From NCBI GenBank assembly GCA_036401755.1, contig DASWUD010000182.1, positions 1-22,637 on the forward strand: a DNA stretch of 22,637 nt, read 5' to 3'. Within the stretch, counting starts at the first letter, position 1, and every line of letters starts with the position of its first letter. The translations under genes and the position numbers were made by a program. Source of the stretch: DASWUD01 sp036401755 (GTDB lineage Bacteria; Pseudomonadota; Gammaproteobacteria; Thiohalomonadales; Thiohalomonadaceae). The notes under the pieces were generated by a model. That model ran no database searches and was not told the DNA's origin. It saw only the letters and a program-made list of their open reading frames with translations. Below, one piece after another: positions 15,180-22,637 of this stretch.

Positions 15180-17381
15180 TCAGTAGAGTTCCACCGGGTC
15201 CACATCCAGTGACCAGCGCACCTTGCGCCCCTCCTTGAGCCCCTCCAGCCCGACGACCCACTGATCCAGCAGGCGGTGCAGTGCGGTGCGGCTGTTCGAC
15301 TGCAGCAGCAGCTGGGCACGGGTGCGACCGGCGCGCCGCTCCATGGGGGCGGGCACCGGGCCGAGCAGCTGCACGGCGGAGTCCGCGCTCCCTGCGGCCA
15401 GTCGACGTGCTGCCTCCAGGAAGGTGAGCGGGGCGGTGGGATCGACCGCCTCGGCACGCAGCAGGGCGAGGTGGCTGAAGGGGGGGAATTGCGCCTGCTC
15501 GCGCTCCAGGAGAGCCGCTTGGGCAAAGGCGTGGTAGTCGGCCGCCACCAGGGTCCGCAGCAGCGGATGGTCGGGGGCGTGGGTCTGGATCACCACCTCA
15601 CCTGGGCGCTCGGCACGGCCGGCGCGCCCCGCCACCTGCAGGATCAACTGTGCCATCCGCTCGCTGGCGCGAAAATCGGCGCTGAACAGCCCCTGGTCGG
15701 CGTCCAAAATCCCTACCAGGGTGACCTCGGGAAAGTGGTGACCCTTGGCCACCATCTGGGTACCGATGAGAATGCGCGCCTCCCCGCCATGCACCTCCTG
15801 CAACAGCGCCGTCATCGCCCCCTTGCGGCTGGTGGTGTCGCGGTCGATGCGCACCAGCCCGACCCCGGGAAAGCGCACCTTCAGCCCCTCCTCGATGCGC
15901 TCGGTCCCCTGTCCCAGCGGACGCAGGTCGGCACTGCCGCAGTGGGGACACTGCTTGGGCACCGGCCGTTCCGTGCCGCAGTGGTGGCAGCGCAGGCGGC
16001 GCTGGGCGGCGTGGTAGGTGAGGCGTGCATCGCAGCGCGGGCAGTCGGCCACTTGGCCGCAATCGTGGCAGATGAGGGCCGGGGAGTAGCCGCGCCGGTT
16101 GAGAAACAGCAACACCTGTCCCCCCTGCGCCAGATGGCGATGCATCAGCAGGGCCAGCGGCTCGGCGAGCCCCTCCTGTAGCGGCTGCTGGCGTACATCG
16201 AGCAGGTGCATACGGGGATGGAGGGCGGTGCCGGCCCGTTCCGGCAGGCGCAGCCGCAGGTAGCGCCCCGCCTGGGCGTTATGCAGGCTCTCCAGCGACG
16301 GCGTGGCCGAACCCAGCACCACGGGAATGCCCAGCTGGTGAGCGCGCACTACCGCCACATCCCTTGCCGAGTAGCGAAACCCCTCCTGCTGCTTGAGGGA
16401 GGGGTCATGCTCCTCGTCGACGATAATGAGGCCGGGGTTTTTCAGGGGGGTGAAGAGGGCCGAGCGGGTACCGATGACGATGGGGGCATGGCCGTTGCGC
16501 GCCATCAGCCAGGCGCACTGCCGCTCGCCATCGGCAAGTCCGGAGTGGAGCAGTGCCAGCGGCACAGCAAAGCGTTGCCGAAAGCGCTCCACCAACTGCG
16601 GGGTGAGGCCGATCTCCGGTACCAGCAGCAGTATCTGCCGGCCGGCGGCAAGCACCGGGGCGATCGCCTGCAGGTAGACCTCGGTCTTGCCGCTGCCGGT
16701 GACGCCATCGAGCAGAAAGGGCTGGAAGCGGCCCGCCGCGGCCGTGATGGCCGTGACCGCCGCACGCTGGTCGCTGTTGAGTTCGGGAGGTGGCTCGGCA
16801 CGGTGCCCCTCGGGTGGAGCGAGGCAGGGCTGCTCGCGGGACTCGACCCACCCCCTATCCAGCAGGCGCTTGAGGACCGGCTGCGGCTGCTCGATGGCGG
16901 CGGCCAGGGCGGCGGTATCGAGTTCGCCGCGGGCGGCGAACAGGGCCAGCAGCCGCCCCTGCTTGGGGGCGCGCACCAGGCTGGTGGGGTCGATGGCAGA
17001 TCCCGCCGCGGTGAGGCGCCAGCGCACTACGCCACGGCTGCTCGCTGCGCCGCCGCTGCGCAGCGCCAGCGGCAGCGCCGTGGCATAGACCTCGCCGGGC
17101 GGGTGGTGGTAGTAGTTACAGCTCCAGGCCAGCAACCTCATAAGCTCCTGGGGCAGCAGTGGTTCCGCGTCGAGGATTGCCGCTGCCGGGCGCAGTCGCT
17201 CGGCCGGAACCGCGCTCCCGTCCGCCACCTCCACCCGCATACCCACGCCCTCTCCCTTGGCGAATGGCACCCGCACCCGCTGTCCCGGCTGAGGCTGCGG
17301 GTGGGGCGCCTGCGGGGGCAGGTAGTCGAAGAGGCGATGCAGCGGCGAGGGGACGGCGATGCGCAGGATAGGCGAGGTCAT
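15180..17381 (-). CDS. priA: Primosomal replication helicase PriA
   Basis: The 733-residue length is normal for PriA. An N-terminal DNA-binding part ('PLHRLFDYLPP') recognises the 3' end of stalled forks. The superfamily 2 helicase core shows Walker A 'GVTGSGKTEVYL' (about 223-234) and the DEEH box ('VDEEHDPS', about 321). Eight Cys between about 437 and 485 (CxxC repeated four times) form the two zinc sites inserted in the helicase, as in E. coli PriA. 'QVAGRAGRAERPG' is motif VI. It reloads DnaB at collapsed forks. The ribosome-binding site is poor. The 181-bp gap to the HD-GYP gene suggests that gene has its own promoter. Confidence 0.95.
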   Translation of the reverse strand: MTSPILRIAVPSPLHRLFDYLPPQAPHPQPQPGQRVRVPFAKGEGVGMRVEVADGSAVPAERLRPAAAILDAEPLLPQELMRLLAWSCNYYHHPPGEVYATALPLALRSGGAASSRGVVRWRLTAAGSAIDPTSLVRAPKQGRLLALFAARGELDTAALAAAIEQPQPVLKRLLDRGWVESREQPCLAPPEGHRAEPPPELNSDQRAAVTAITAAAGRFQPFLLDGVTGSGKTEVYLQAIAPVLAAGRQILLLVPEIGLTPQLVERFRQRFAVPLALLHSGLADGERQCAWLMARNGHAPIVIGTRSALFTPLKNPGLIIVDEEHDPSLKQQEGFRYSARDVAVVRAHQLGIPVVLGSATPSLESLHNAQAGRYLRLRLPERAGTALHPRMHLLDVRQQPLQEGLAEPLALLMHRHLAQGGQVLLFLNRRGYSPALICHDCGQVADCPRCDARLTYHAAQRRLRCHHCGTERPVPKQCPHCGSADLRPLGQGTERIEEGLKVRFPGVGLVRIDRDTTSRKGAMTALLQEVHGGEARILIGTQMVAKGHHFPEVTLVGILDADQGLFSADFRASERMAQLILQVAGRAGRAERPGEVVIQTHAPDHPLLRTLVAADYHAFAQAALLEREQAQFPPFSHLALLRAEAVDPTAPLTFLEAARRLAAGSADSAVQLLGPVPAPMERRAGRTRAQLLLQSNSRTALHRLLDQWVVGLEGLKEGRKVRWSLDVDPVELY

Positions 17382-17855
17382 GGCGGCAGTTTATCACCCG
17401 CCGGGTGATCCTTTGACCGCCGCCGCGTAGCGAACGAAGGGGGGCCAGGGAGTGCCTCGCGTGACGCGCCGTTATCCACAATAGCTGTGGATAACTTTGT
17501 GGATGTTCTGGGAGGATCGTGCGCCAGAGCGCAGCCGTGCTGGCTTGGCGTTAAAACGCTCAGAAAATGAGCTAACGAATAAATTGCATTAAAATCAAAT
17601 AGATAGAATTAAATGCCGGGTGGGCGCGCAGGGTGGTGGCAGGTTATACAGCTAAGTGATTGATTCTCGATTGTTCTGTGCATAAGCGCTTACCGACAGG
17701 CGGTGAAAAGGTCAAGGGTCTCGTCGCAGAAAAGTGGGGCCACTGGCAGCAAGCCGCGTTACGACTTGGATTGTGAGGTGATGGAGAGACCCCAATGAAC
17801 CCCGCAAGGTGTTGCTGAGCCGCTCCGCTCGGCCACTCTCCTGAGCGGTTTGCGC
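17382..17855. other. 474-bp intergenic region between priA and the suf-like operon
   Basis: It contains a cluster of DnaA-box sequences (17472-17506), an AT-rich patch (about 17555-17620), a 59-nt segment bounded by GGAGAG/CTCTCC (17783-17841) that resembles the start of a tRNA-Ser on the minus strand, and a small hairpin at the sufB-like stop codon. I find no convincing gene. Confidence 0.55.
17472..17506. promoter_or_regulatory. DnaA-box cluster
   Basis: Box 1, TTATCCACA (17472-17480), and box 2, TGTGGATAA (17486-17494), are perfect consensus boxes in opposite orientations, 5 bp apart. Box 3, TGTGGATGT (17498-17506), reads ACATCCACA on the other strand, two bases off consensus. Roughly 50 bp further lies an AT-rich stretch. 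The arrangement suits an origin, a DnaA-controlled promoter of priA, or a DARS-like site that acts on DnaA. Confidence 0.55.
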
Positions 17856-17858
17856 TCA
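17842..17858 (-). terminator. Small hairpin at the sufB-like stop codon
   Basis: TGAGCG-CAAAC-CGCTCA forms a 6-bp stem whose left arm contains the stop codon. No T-run follows on the minus strand, so intrinsic termination is doubtful. Confidence 0.25.
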
Positions 17859-18947
17859 AATAGCCTCCCCGCTTCGCGCCTGGGTGACGAGCGCCTGGAC
17901 GGTCTTCTGCAGGAAGGGAGGGAGGTCGGCCAGGGGGGCTTCAAGAAAGCCCTGGATGATCAGCGAGCGCGCGCTCTCTTCGCTCAGCCCACTGGCCATC
18001 AGGTAAGAAAGCTCTTCGCGCGAGATCATGCCGACCGAGGCCTCGTGGGAGAGGGCAATATCCGGGGCGCGCCCCTCCAGTTCCGGGATGGCGTGGATCA
18101 CCCCCTGCTCTTTCAGCAGCAGGCCATTGCACTCCATGTGGCCGCGGCTGCCAGCGCGCTCACCAATAATATGTCCGCGGTTCATGACGTAGCCACCATC
18201 CGAGACGGCGCGGCTGACGATGTCGGCGGTGGCGTTGCTGCCGCGCAAAATGGCACGGGCACCCAGATCGAGCGAGGCGCCGGCCGGGGCGTAGACGACC
18301 GAATTGAAGGTCGCGGTCGCACCGCTCTCCACAATCGCGGTGGGATACATCTGGATGCGGCCCACCTTGCTCATGGCGATGTAGTTGGAGACGAAGTGGC
18401 CCCCCTGCTCGACAAGTGCGGTGGAGCGTGGATAGACCTCCACCTCGGCGCCCCAGTGGTGGATCATGCTGGAGGTGACCTTGGCATTTTTGCCCACGTA
18501 GTATTCAGTGAGGCCGATGTGGGTACCGAGGTCGGTGTAGCGGGCCGTAGTGCAACCATTGACCAGGTGCAGCTCGGCCCCCTCCTCGGCGATCACCAGG
18601 TTGTGCACCACCTGCCTCAGGCCGGGGGTGCGCAGCAGAAAGCAGCTCTGCACCGGCAGCAACACGCGCTTGCCGGCGAAGACACGGATGAAAAAACCGC
18701 TTGGCCCGGTGGCGGCCGCCTCACGGGTGTACTCATCCTCCTCCCTGTCGACGAGATGGAAGTAGCGCTCCTTGAGCCAGGGATAATGGTCCAGTGCCGT
18801 GGCGAGCGGCAGTACCTCCAGCGCATCGGTGTGGGGGATCGCCTCGGTGATGGTGCGATCTTCAAACAGGAAATTGCCGGCATGCTCGATCGTGGGATCG
18901 TAGCCGACTTCCTTGAGCGTGTTGTTATCAGGTGCACCGCTGTTCAT
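17856..18947 (-). CDS. SufB/SufD-family Fe-S scaffold (SmsB-like)
   Basis: The 363-residue protein starts at ATG 18947, inside the end of the SufC gene (20-nt overlap). It is shorter than SufB and SufD of E. coli and has the beta-helix core of the family ('GAELHLVNGCTTARYTD', 'SGATATFNSVVYAPAGA', 'GHMECNGLLL'). It ends with the typical SufB/D C-terminal block 'LSHEASVGMISREELSYLMASG', then 'LIIQGFL'. Three Cys are present. With a single scaffold and one ATPase, this looks like the two-part SmsCB/archaeal SufBC type, which assembles Fe-S clusters as a B2C2 complex. No sufS, sufA, sufE or second scaffold is nearby. A symbol is not assigned because sufB and smsB cannot be separated by eye. Confidence 0.8.
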   Translation of the reverse strand: MNSGAPDNNTLKEVGYDPTIEHAGNFLFEDRTITEAIPHTDALEVLPLATALDHYPWLKERYFHLVDREEDEYTREAAATGPSGFFIRVFAGKRVLLPVQSCFLLRTPGLRQVVHNLVIAEEGAELHLVNGCTTARYTDLGTHIGLTEYYVGKNAKVTSSMIHHWGAEVEVYPRSTALVEQGGHFVSNYIAMSKVGRIQMYPTAIVESGATATFNSVVYAPAGASLDLGARAILRGSNATADIVSRAVSDGGYVMNRGHIIGERAGSRGHMECNGLLLKEQGVIHAIPELEGRAPDIALSHEASVGMISREELSYLMASGLSEESARSLIIQGFLEAPLADLPPFLQKTVQALVTQARSGEAI

Positions 18948-19695
18948 GGTCACTTTTCCCGCCGGCGGACATGCGTTGAACACAGTGGCTATACCCCTCG
19001 CTGCGGATCCCCTCAAACATCTCGCGCGGATCGCCGCTGCACACGATCCTGCCGTCGAGAATGATGTGGCCGCGATTGGCCTCGACATAGTTCAGGATGA
19101 ATCCGGCGTGGGAGATGATGAGGCCACCGTTGCGCCGGATCTCAAACGGATGGTGTTGCTGCAGGATTTGATTGATGGCGCGGGTGATGATGGCAAGATT
19201 CTCCAGATCGACTCCCGACTCCGGCTCATCGAGCAGGATCAGCTCGGGAGACTGCGCATAGAGCTTGAGGATCTCCGAGCGCTTGAGCTCGCCCCCAGAA
19301 AAGCCGCAATTCAGTTCGCGACGGCGATGGCTGTCGAGGTGCAGCGCCCGAAAGCCGCTGTCCAGCGTGCCCGAATTGTCGATGGCGGCGATGAAGGTCT
19401 GCAGCGGCACACCGCGAATCGGTGGAGGATGCTGAAAGGCAAGACCGATACCGAGCTGCGCGATCTCATTGGTTTCCAGCCCATTGATGCGCTTGCCGCG
19501 AAACTCGATGGTGCCCTGGCTGATGTGATAACCCGGCAGTCCCATCACCGCCGCAAGCAGCGTCGATTTTCCCGAACCGTTGGGACCAAACAGGATGTGA
19601 ACCTCCCCGTTGGGGATGCACAGTTCCACCCCGCGCAGCACCGGCTTGCCGCCGACCTCCACCCACAAATCATTTATGGCAAGCAAGGGTTTCAT
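18928..19695 (-). CDS. sufC: SufC-type ATPase (SmsC-like)
   Basis: The 255-residue soluble ABC ATPase shows Walker A 'GPNGSGKST' (about 38-46), a Q-loop in 'GLAFQHPPPIRGV', and the SufC-style signature 'FSGGELKRSEILKLYAQ' followed by Walker B 'LILLDEPESGVDLENL' and the H-loop His in 'GLIISHAG'. SufC hydrolyses ATP to drive conformational change of its SufB/D partner. ATG 19695 is preferred over the TTG one codon earlier because GGTGA lies just upstream. It overlaps the scaffold gene by 20 nt, so the pair is translationally coupled. About 95 nt separate it from the DUF89 gene. Confidence 0.88.
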   Translation of the reverse strand: MKPLLAINDLWVEVGGKPVLRGVELCIPNGEVHILFGPNGSGKSTLLAAVMGLPGYHISQGTIEFRGKRINGLETNEIAQLGIGLAFQHPPPIRGVPLQTFIAAIDNSGTLDSGFRALHLDSHRRRELNCGFSGGELKRSEILKLYAQSPELILLDEPESGVDLENLAIITRAINQILQQHHPFEIRRNGGLIISHAGFILNYVEANRGHIILDGRIVCSGDPREMFEGIRSEGYSHCVQRMSAGGKSDHEQRCT

Positions 19696-19790
19696 CAAAT
19701 CACCCGCTTTGGTCTATCAGTCGTTAACTATAGTCGCGACCAAGAGGAGTGCGATTCAGGGGGGCTACAGCTCAAGCTAGGGAACCTGTA

Positions 19791-20651
19791 TCAGGCGCTC
19801 GCTTGGCAGGGATTGTCCTCCATCACGATCAGTGACCTCTCCGCTACACCCAGATGGGCGGCAACCACTGCGCATTTGCTCTGCAACAGGAAGAAGAGCC
19901 CCTGGCGTGAGCCGTGCAGGCTTTCATAGTTGGCCATCCCCTTGGCGATGATGAGCGGTGCCCTATCGAAGCGCTGTTTCAGTTCGGGGCGGCACTGCTC
20001 AAACAAAGTGCCGAGGATGGCCGCGCCGTTGTCGATGACGGTACAAACCGCATCGAGCCCCGCGGCGCGCGCATCGTCACGGGTGGCGTCATTGACCGCC
20101 GCCCCGCCCTTCACCACGTAGGTGGTGGGCTTGGCGAGGGTTTCGATCAGCAGACGATCCATCACCGTTTCGCCGGCGTTGTCGGCCAGAAACAGCAACT
20201 CCCCTGCCTCACGCGCTGCCTGCTTGAGGCGCGCCAGGTGATCGATGGCAAGGGGTTGGGTGAGCACTTGGGCGATGCTCGCCTCCAGATCGTATTCACT
20301 GGCGACGCCGAGGTCGATGATGTTGCCGGCGATGGCGATGCGCACGGCCAGCTCGATGGGGTCGGCGGCGTGTGCGATGCGTTGCTTCAGCTGGGGGTAG
20401 AGGGCGAGGGCGTGTGCCGTGGCCTCCTGCTTGGCCAGACGGTAGGGATCCTGGTTGCCGCTCACCTCGCGTACCAGTGCATGAATGCGTGAAGCGCGCT
20501 CCGGCGGCGTCATGCTCGCTGCCATGGTCGCCAGCTCCAGTCTGACCCGCATTTGCAGCGCGGCGCTGGCCGACGCATCGAGACCGGCACGGCGTGCCGC
20601 ATCCAGAGCCTGGCGCAGGAAGCAGTGCTGGCATTCAGGCTGGGTCAGCAT
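19791..20651 (-). CDS. DUF89 (AF1104-like) protein, putative damage-control phosphatase
   Basis: The 286-residue protein begins with a Cys7-x-x-Cys10 motif ('ECQHCFLRQAL') typical of the microbial DUF89 subgroup, then 'AIAGNIIDLG' (about 118), 'FLADNAGETVMDRLL' (about 155-169) and 'IIAKGMANYESL' (about 232-243). These are the metal- and phosphate-binding motifs of the family. DUF89 members elsewhere are metal-dependent phosphatases acting on damaged sugar phosphates or cofactor intermediates; the substrate here is not known. It lies upstream of the SufC/SufB-like pair on the same strand, so it may be part of one operon. No ribosome-binding site is seen at ATG 20651. Confidence 0.82.
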   Translation of the reverse strand: MLTQPECQHCFLRQALDAARRAGLDASASAALQMRVRLELATMAASMTPPERASRIHALVREVSGNQDPYRLAKQEATAHALALYPQLKQRIAHAADPIELAVRIAIAGNIIDLGVASEYDLEASIAQVLTQPLAIDHLARLKQAAREAGELLFLADNAGETVMDRLLIETLAKPTTYVVKGGAAVNDATRDDARAAGLDAVCTVIDNGAAILGTLFEQCRPELKQRFDRAPLIIAKGMANYESLHGSRQGLFFLLQSKCAVVAAHLGVAERSLIVMEDNPCQASA

Positions 20652-20767
20652 CGCGGTGTCGCTATATCGCCGCGCGGGGCAAGGTGATAAGGTGCATCAG
20701 AAGAGAATACCACAATCATTTCAACGATTTATGCACCCATAAGTGATTTGTTCGAGGTAAGCGAAAA

Positions 20768-21934
20768 ATGCAGTCCGGTCCGCGCGAAATCGTCACACCG
20801 TTCCGTCCCATCCCGCTGGACGTGCCCGAGGGGATGAAGCCCAACGAGTTTTTCAACAGCACCGAAAACCTCAACGACCTGGTGCATAACAATGGGCTGC
20901 TCATCAATCCGGAAAACCTGCTGCTCTATCGCAAGGCGCTCGGCCACAGCACGGTGTTCGACACCTCGATCATCTACAACACCTCGCAGGTGATCTTGAA
21001 TCCGCTCGGCCGCCCAGTGCGGCGCACCCAGGTGCCAGAGAACGTCAAGCACGTGTGGAACCGCATGAACCAGATCCTGATCGAGTTCATGCTGGAGAGC
21101 TACCCCGATCCGGAAAGGCATCTGGTACTGGCCGGCGAGGCGAGTCTCGATGCCACCTGGCCGCTCACCTCGCCTGGGGTGCCGAGCATCCGCATGCTGC
21201 ACAACCACTTCATCGTCTTCGACAAGGAGGAGCTGCGCGGCGCCAAGCTGGCCGATGCCAAGAACCCCAACCTCACCGACGGTGGGCAACACTCGCTGTT
21301 CCAGGCCTATATGCGCGATGTCTACCGTGACTTCTTTGACAAGGCGCTCGACCTGGAGATCCTCAAGCCTGCCAGCGATGCCGAGGCACGCATCGAATTG
21401 ACCGGCTATCCGCAGGGTCTTCCTTGCTGGGAGGTGCAGGGCGGCGCAGCAGCACTGCGCGACATCCGCTTCTGGAAGGAGTACGACCTGGTGCTGATGG
21501 GCTTCATCGACTTCTATCGCTCCTTCTTCTCGCAGGTGTCGAGCCGCAACGCGCCGATGCTCGACGATGTCTACTTCCCGGAGCAGGTGGAGAGCGTGTT
21601 GCTGTTCGACAACGACTTCATGGCCACCGCCAAGAAGGTGCGCGACCGCTGCATCACCGACGCCAAGTACGCCAACGCCATCCGCTGGCAGCCGGCCTTC
21701 AAGCAGCTCATCTATCGCAACGATAGCGGCAAGCTGATCGTCACCATCAGCCAGAACTCCATCGGTAACGCCATCACCGAACTGCTCGGCGTGGTGGTCA
21801 ACCGCAACCCCGACGCCGAGGCCTATGGCGCGCGTGAACCGGAGCTCATTTCGCAGTTGTTGAAGGTGCGCCGGCGGCTGATCGAGGCCGATCTGGGTGA
21901 AGGGGTAGGGACGGCGTACTGGCCAAAGGAGTAA
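20768..21934 (+). CDS. Conserved-looking protein of unknown function, 388 aa
   Basis: I do not recognise this soluble, 388-residue protein. It has no signal peptide or membrane segment. ATG 20768 follows GAGGTAA by about 8 nt. Notable features are 'SIRMLHNHFIVFDKEEL' (about residues 140-156), whose His-x-His resembles the histidine motif of HIT/GalT-type nucleotidyl transferases, 'TDGGQHSLFQAY' (about 173), and 'GYPQGLPCWEV' (about 215). Aromatic and charged residues are abundant, as in an enzyme, and codon use matches the neighbours. It is divergent from the DUF89 gene across 116 bp, so a shared regulatory region is possible. A nucleotide-handling role is a guess from the one motif only. Confidence 0.8.
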   Translation: MQSGPREIVTPFRPIPLDVPEGMKPNEFFNSTENLNDLVHNNGLLINPENLLLYRKALGHSTVFDTSIIYNTSQVILNPLGRPVRRTQVPENVKHVWNRMNQILIEFMLESYPDPERHLVLAGEASLDATWPLTSPGVPSIRMLHNHFIVFDKEELRGAKLADAKNPNLTDGGQHSLFQAYMRDVYRDFFDKALDLEILKPASDAEARIELTGYPQGLPCWEVQGGAAALRDIRFWKEYDLVLMGFIDFYRSFFSQVSSRNAPMLDDVYFPEQVESVLLFDNDFMATAKKVRDRCITDAKYANAIRWQPAFKQLIYRNDSGKLIVTISQNSIGNAITELLGVVVNRNPDAEAYGAREPELISQLLKVRRRLIEADLGEGVGTAYWPKE

Positions 21935-21975
21935 GATAACGGCAACCGGATCATCCATTTACTCAGGGAGTAACC

Positions 21976-22637
21976 ATGACCCTTCGCCATCTCATTCTCA
22001 CCTCTGGACTGGCCGCGTTGCTGGGCGGTTGTGTCGTCGCCCCTTATGAGCGTGGTTATCACGAAGACCATTACTATTACGACGATAACTATTACGACTA
22101 CCACGATACCCCATCGTAGGAGGGGTATTACTACGCGCGCATCATCTTCATCAGCAACGTACCCTACTACGTAGATGACGATCGCTATGTGCGTCCGCTC
22201 CCGCCCCGCCTGCATGACCATTTCCGCCGCTCGGATTACTGGAAGCGGGATCGCCGCGCCCCGGTGTTTAGCCGTGATGGGGAGGTGCGTGACGGTTATC
22301 GGGTATCGCGCGTGGTCTATTTCAACGATGTGCCCTATTACGTCGAGAATGACCGCATGGCCCGCCCGCTACCCGACAAGGAGCGGGAACGTTTCAGATA
22401 TTCACCCCCGGCCCAGCAGGGCGGCCCCATGCCACGGGAGGAGCAGCCACGTTACCAGCCCCCCTTGAATGGCCGTGGTCGCGAAGGTGAACTGGAGCGC
22501 GAACGCAACCAGCCGCCGGCGTACGGCCGTGAACGGGAGCGTGAGCGCAACCTGCCGCCGGCCTATGGTCGCGAACCCGTGCGCGAGCAGGAGCGCAATC
22601 AGTCCCCCGCCTATCAGCAGGAGCAGGAGCGTGAACG
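21976..22637 (+). pseudogene. Lipoprotein gene interrupted by in-frame TAG (runs past window end)
   Basis: From ATG 21976 (AGGGAG 5 nt upstream) a 47-codon reading frame gives a signal peptide with lipobox LLGGC (Cys19) and a Tyr/Asp/His-rich stretch, ending at TAG 22117-22119. The same frame then stays open for 172 codons to the window end. It encodes two copies of a 22-residue unit (RIIF..NVPYYV..DR..RPLP at 22138, RVVY..DVPYYV..DR..RPLP at 22309; 12 of 22 identical), then Pro/Arg/Glu-rich repeats (NQPPAYGRERERER and variants). No in-frame ATG with a ribosome-binding site follows soon after the TAG. A nonsense mutation or a read error is the simplest reading; programmed readthrough would be the alternative. 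Confidence 0.7.

Noticed and set aside
15276..17408. Long plus-strand open frames (301 and 400 codons) across the priA gene
   Set aside because: They are antisense to priA, whose full set of motifs is on the minus strand. Long antisense frames are expected in GC-rich coding DNA.
17850..19929. Plus-strand frames of 404 and 338 codons opposite the SufB/SufC-like genes
   Set aside because: They are antisense to genes with clear ABC and SufB/D motifs, and have His/Gln/Ala-rich composition typical of shadow translations.
20729..21958. Minus-strand 409-codon frame
   Set aside because: It is the shadow of the 388-residue plus-strand gene, which has the ribosome-binding site and a more protein-like composition.
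1..22637. CRISPR arrays, insertion sequences, phage genes, rRNA
   Set aside because: I found no regular spaced repeats, transposase or integrase motifs, or rRNA sequence anywhere in the window.

Overview
The window is a GC-rich bacterial chromosome segment with dense gene packing on both strands. PriA with its zinc region, the Aas/LplT phospholipid-repair pair, a DUF3391/HD-GYP protein and two outer-membrane-type lipoproteins point to a gammaproteobacterium. That placement is an inference from gene content; no rRNA or tRNA gene is present to confirm it.

Layout. (1) 196-2673 (+): a large secreted lipoprotein with two bacterial Ig-like domains and four related C-terminal modules. (2) 2674-3264: a 591-bp gap with two copies of a hairpin repeat and, next to the following gene, two dyad operators. 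(3) 3265-8457 (+): a tightly coupled cluster of a TetR regulator, Aas, LplT and an amidohydrolase. The first three genes overlap by 4 nt each, suggesting a self-regulated unit for membrane lysophospholipid uptake and re-acylation. (4) 8454-11644 (-): an arsenic operon, transcribed arsR - arsC - arsP-type permease - small Cys-tailed CMD-like protein - ArsM fused to a thioredoxin-like domain. It encodes arsenate reduction, arsenite methylation and export of methylated arsenic, with no ArsB/ACR3 pump in the cluster. Its promoter can be read and appears to make a leaderless arsR message. (5) 11857-13446 (+) and 13769-14998 (-): a six-TM class III nucleotide cyclase and an HD-GYP phosphodiesterase, both cyclic-nucleotide signalling genes. 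(6) 15180-17381 (-): priA, followed by a 474-bp gap with a tight cluster of DnaA-box sequences beside an AT-rich patch. (7) 17856-20651 (-): a DUF89 protein, a SufC-type ATPase and a SufB/D-type scaffold, i.e. a two-component SUF-like (SmsCB-like) Fe-S system. (8) 20768-21934 (+): a conserved-looking protein of unknown function. (9) 21976 to the window end (+): a lipoprotein gene interrupted by one in-frame TAG, with the same frame open for 172 more codons.

The items most worth a second look are the TAG-interrupted lipoprotein, the ArsM-thioredoxin fusion that keeps an internal ribosome-binding site and ATG at the junction, the DnaA-box cluster next to priA, the minimal SufC-SufB pair linked to DUF89, the leaderless arsR promoter/operator, and the unassigned 388-residue protein.
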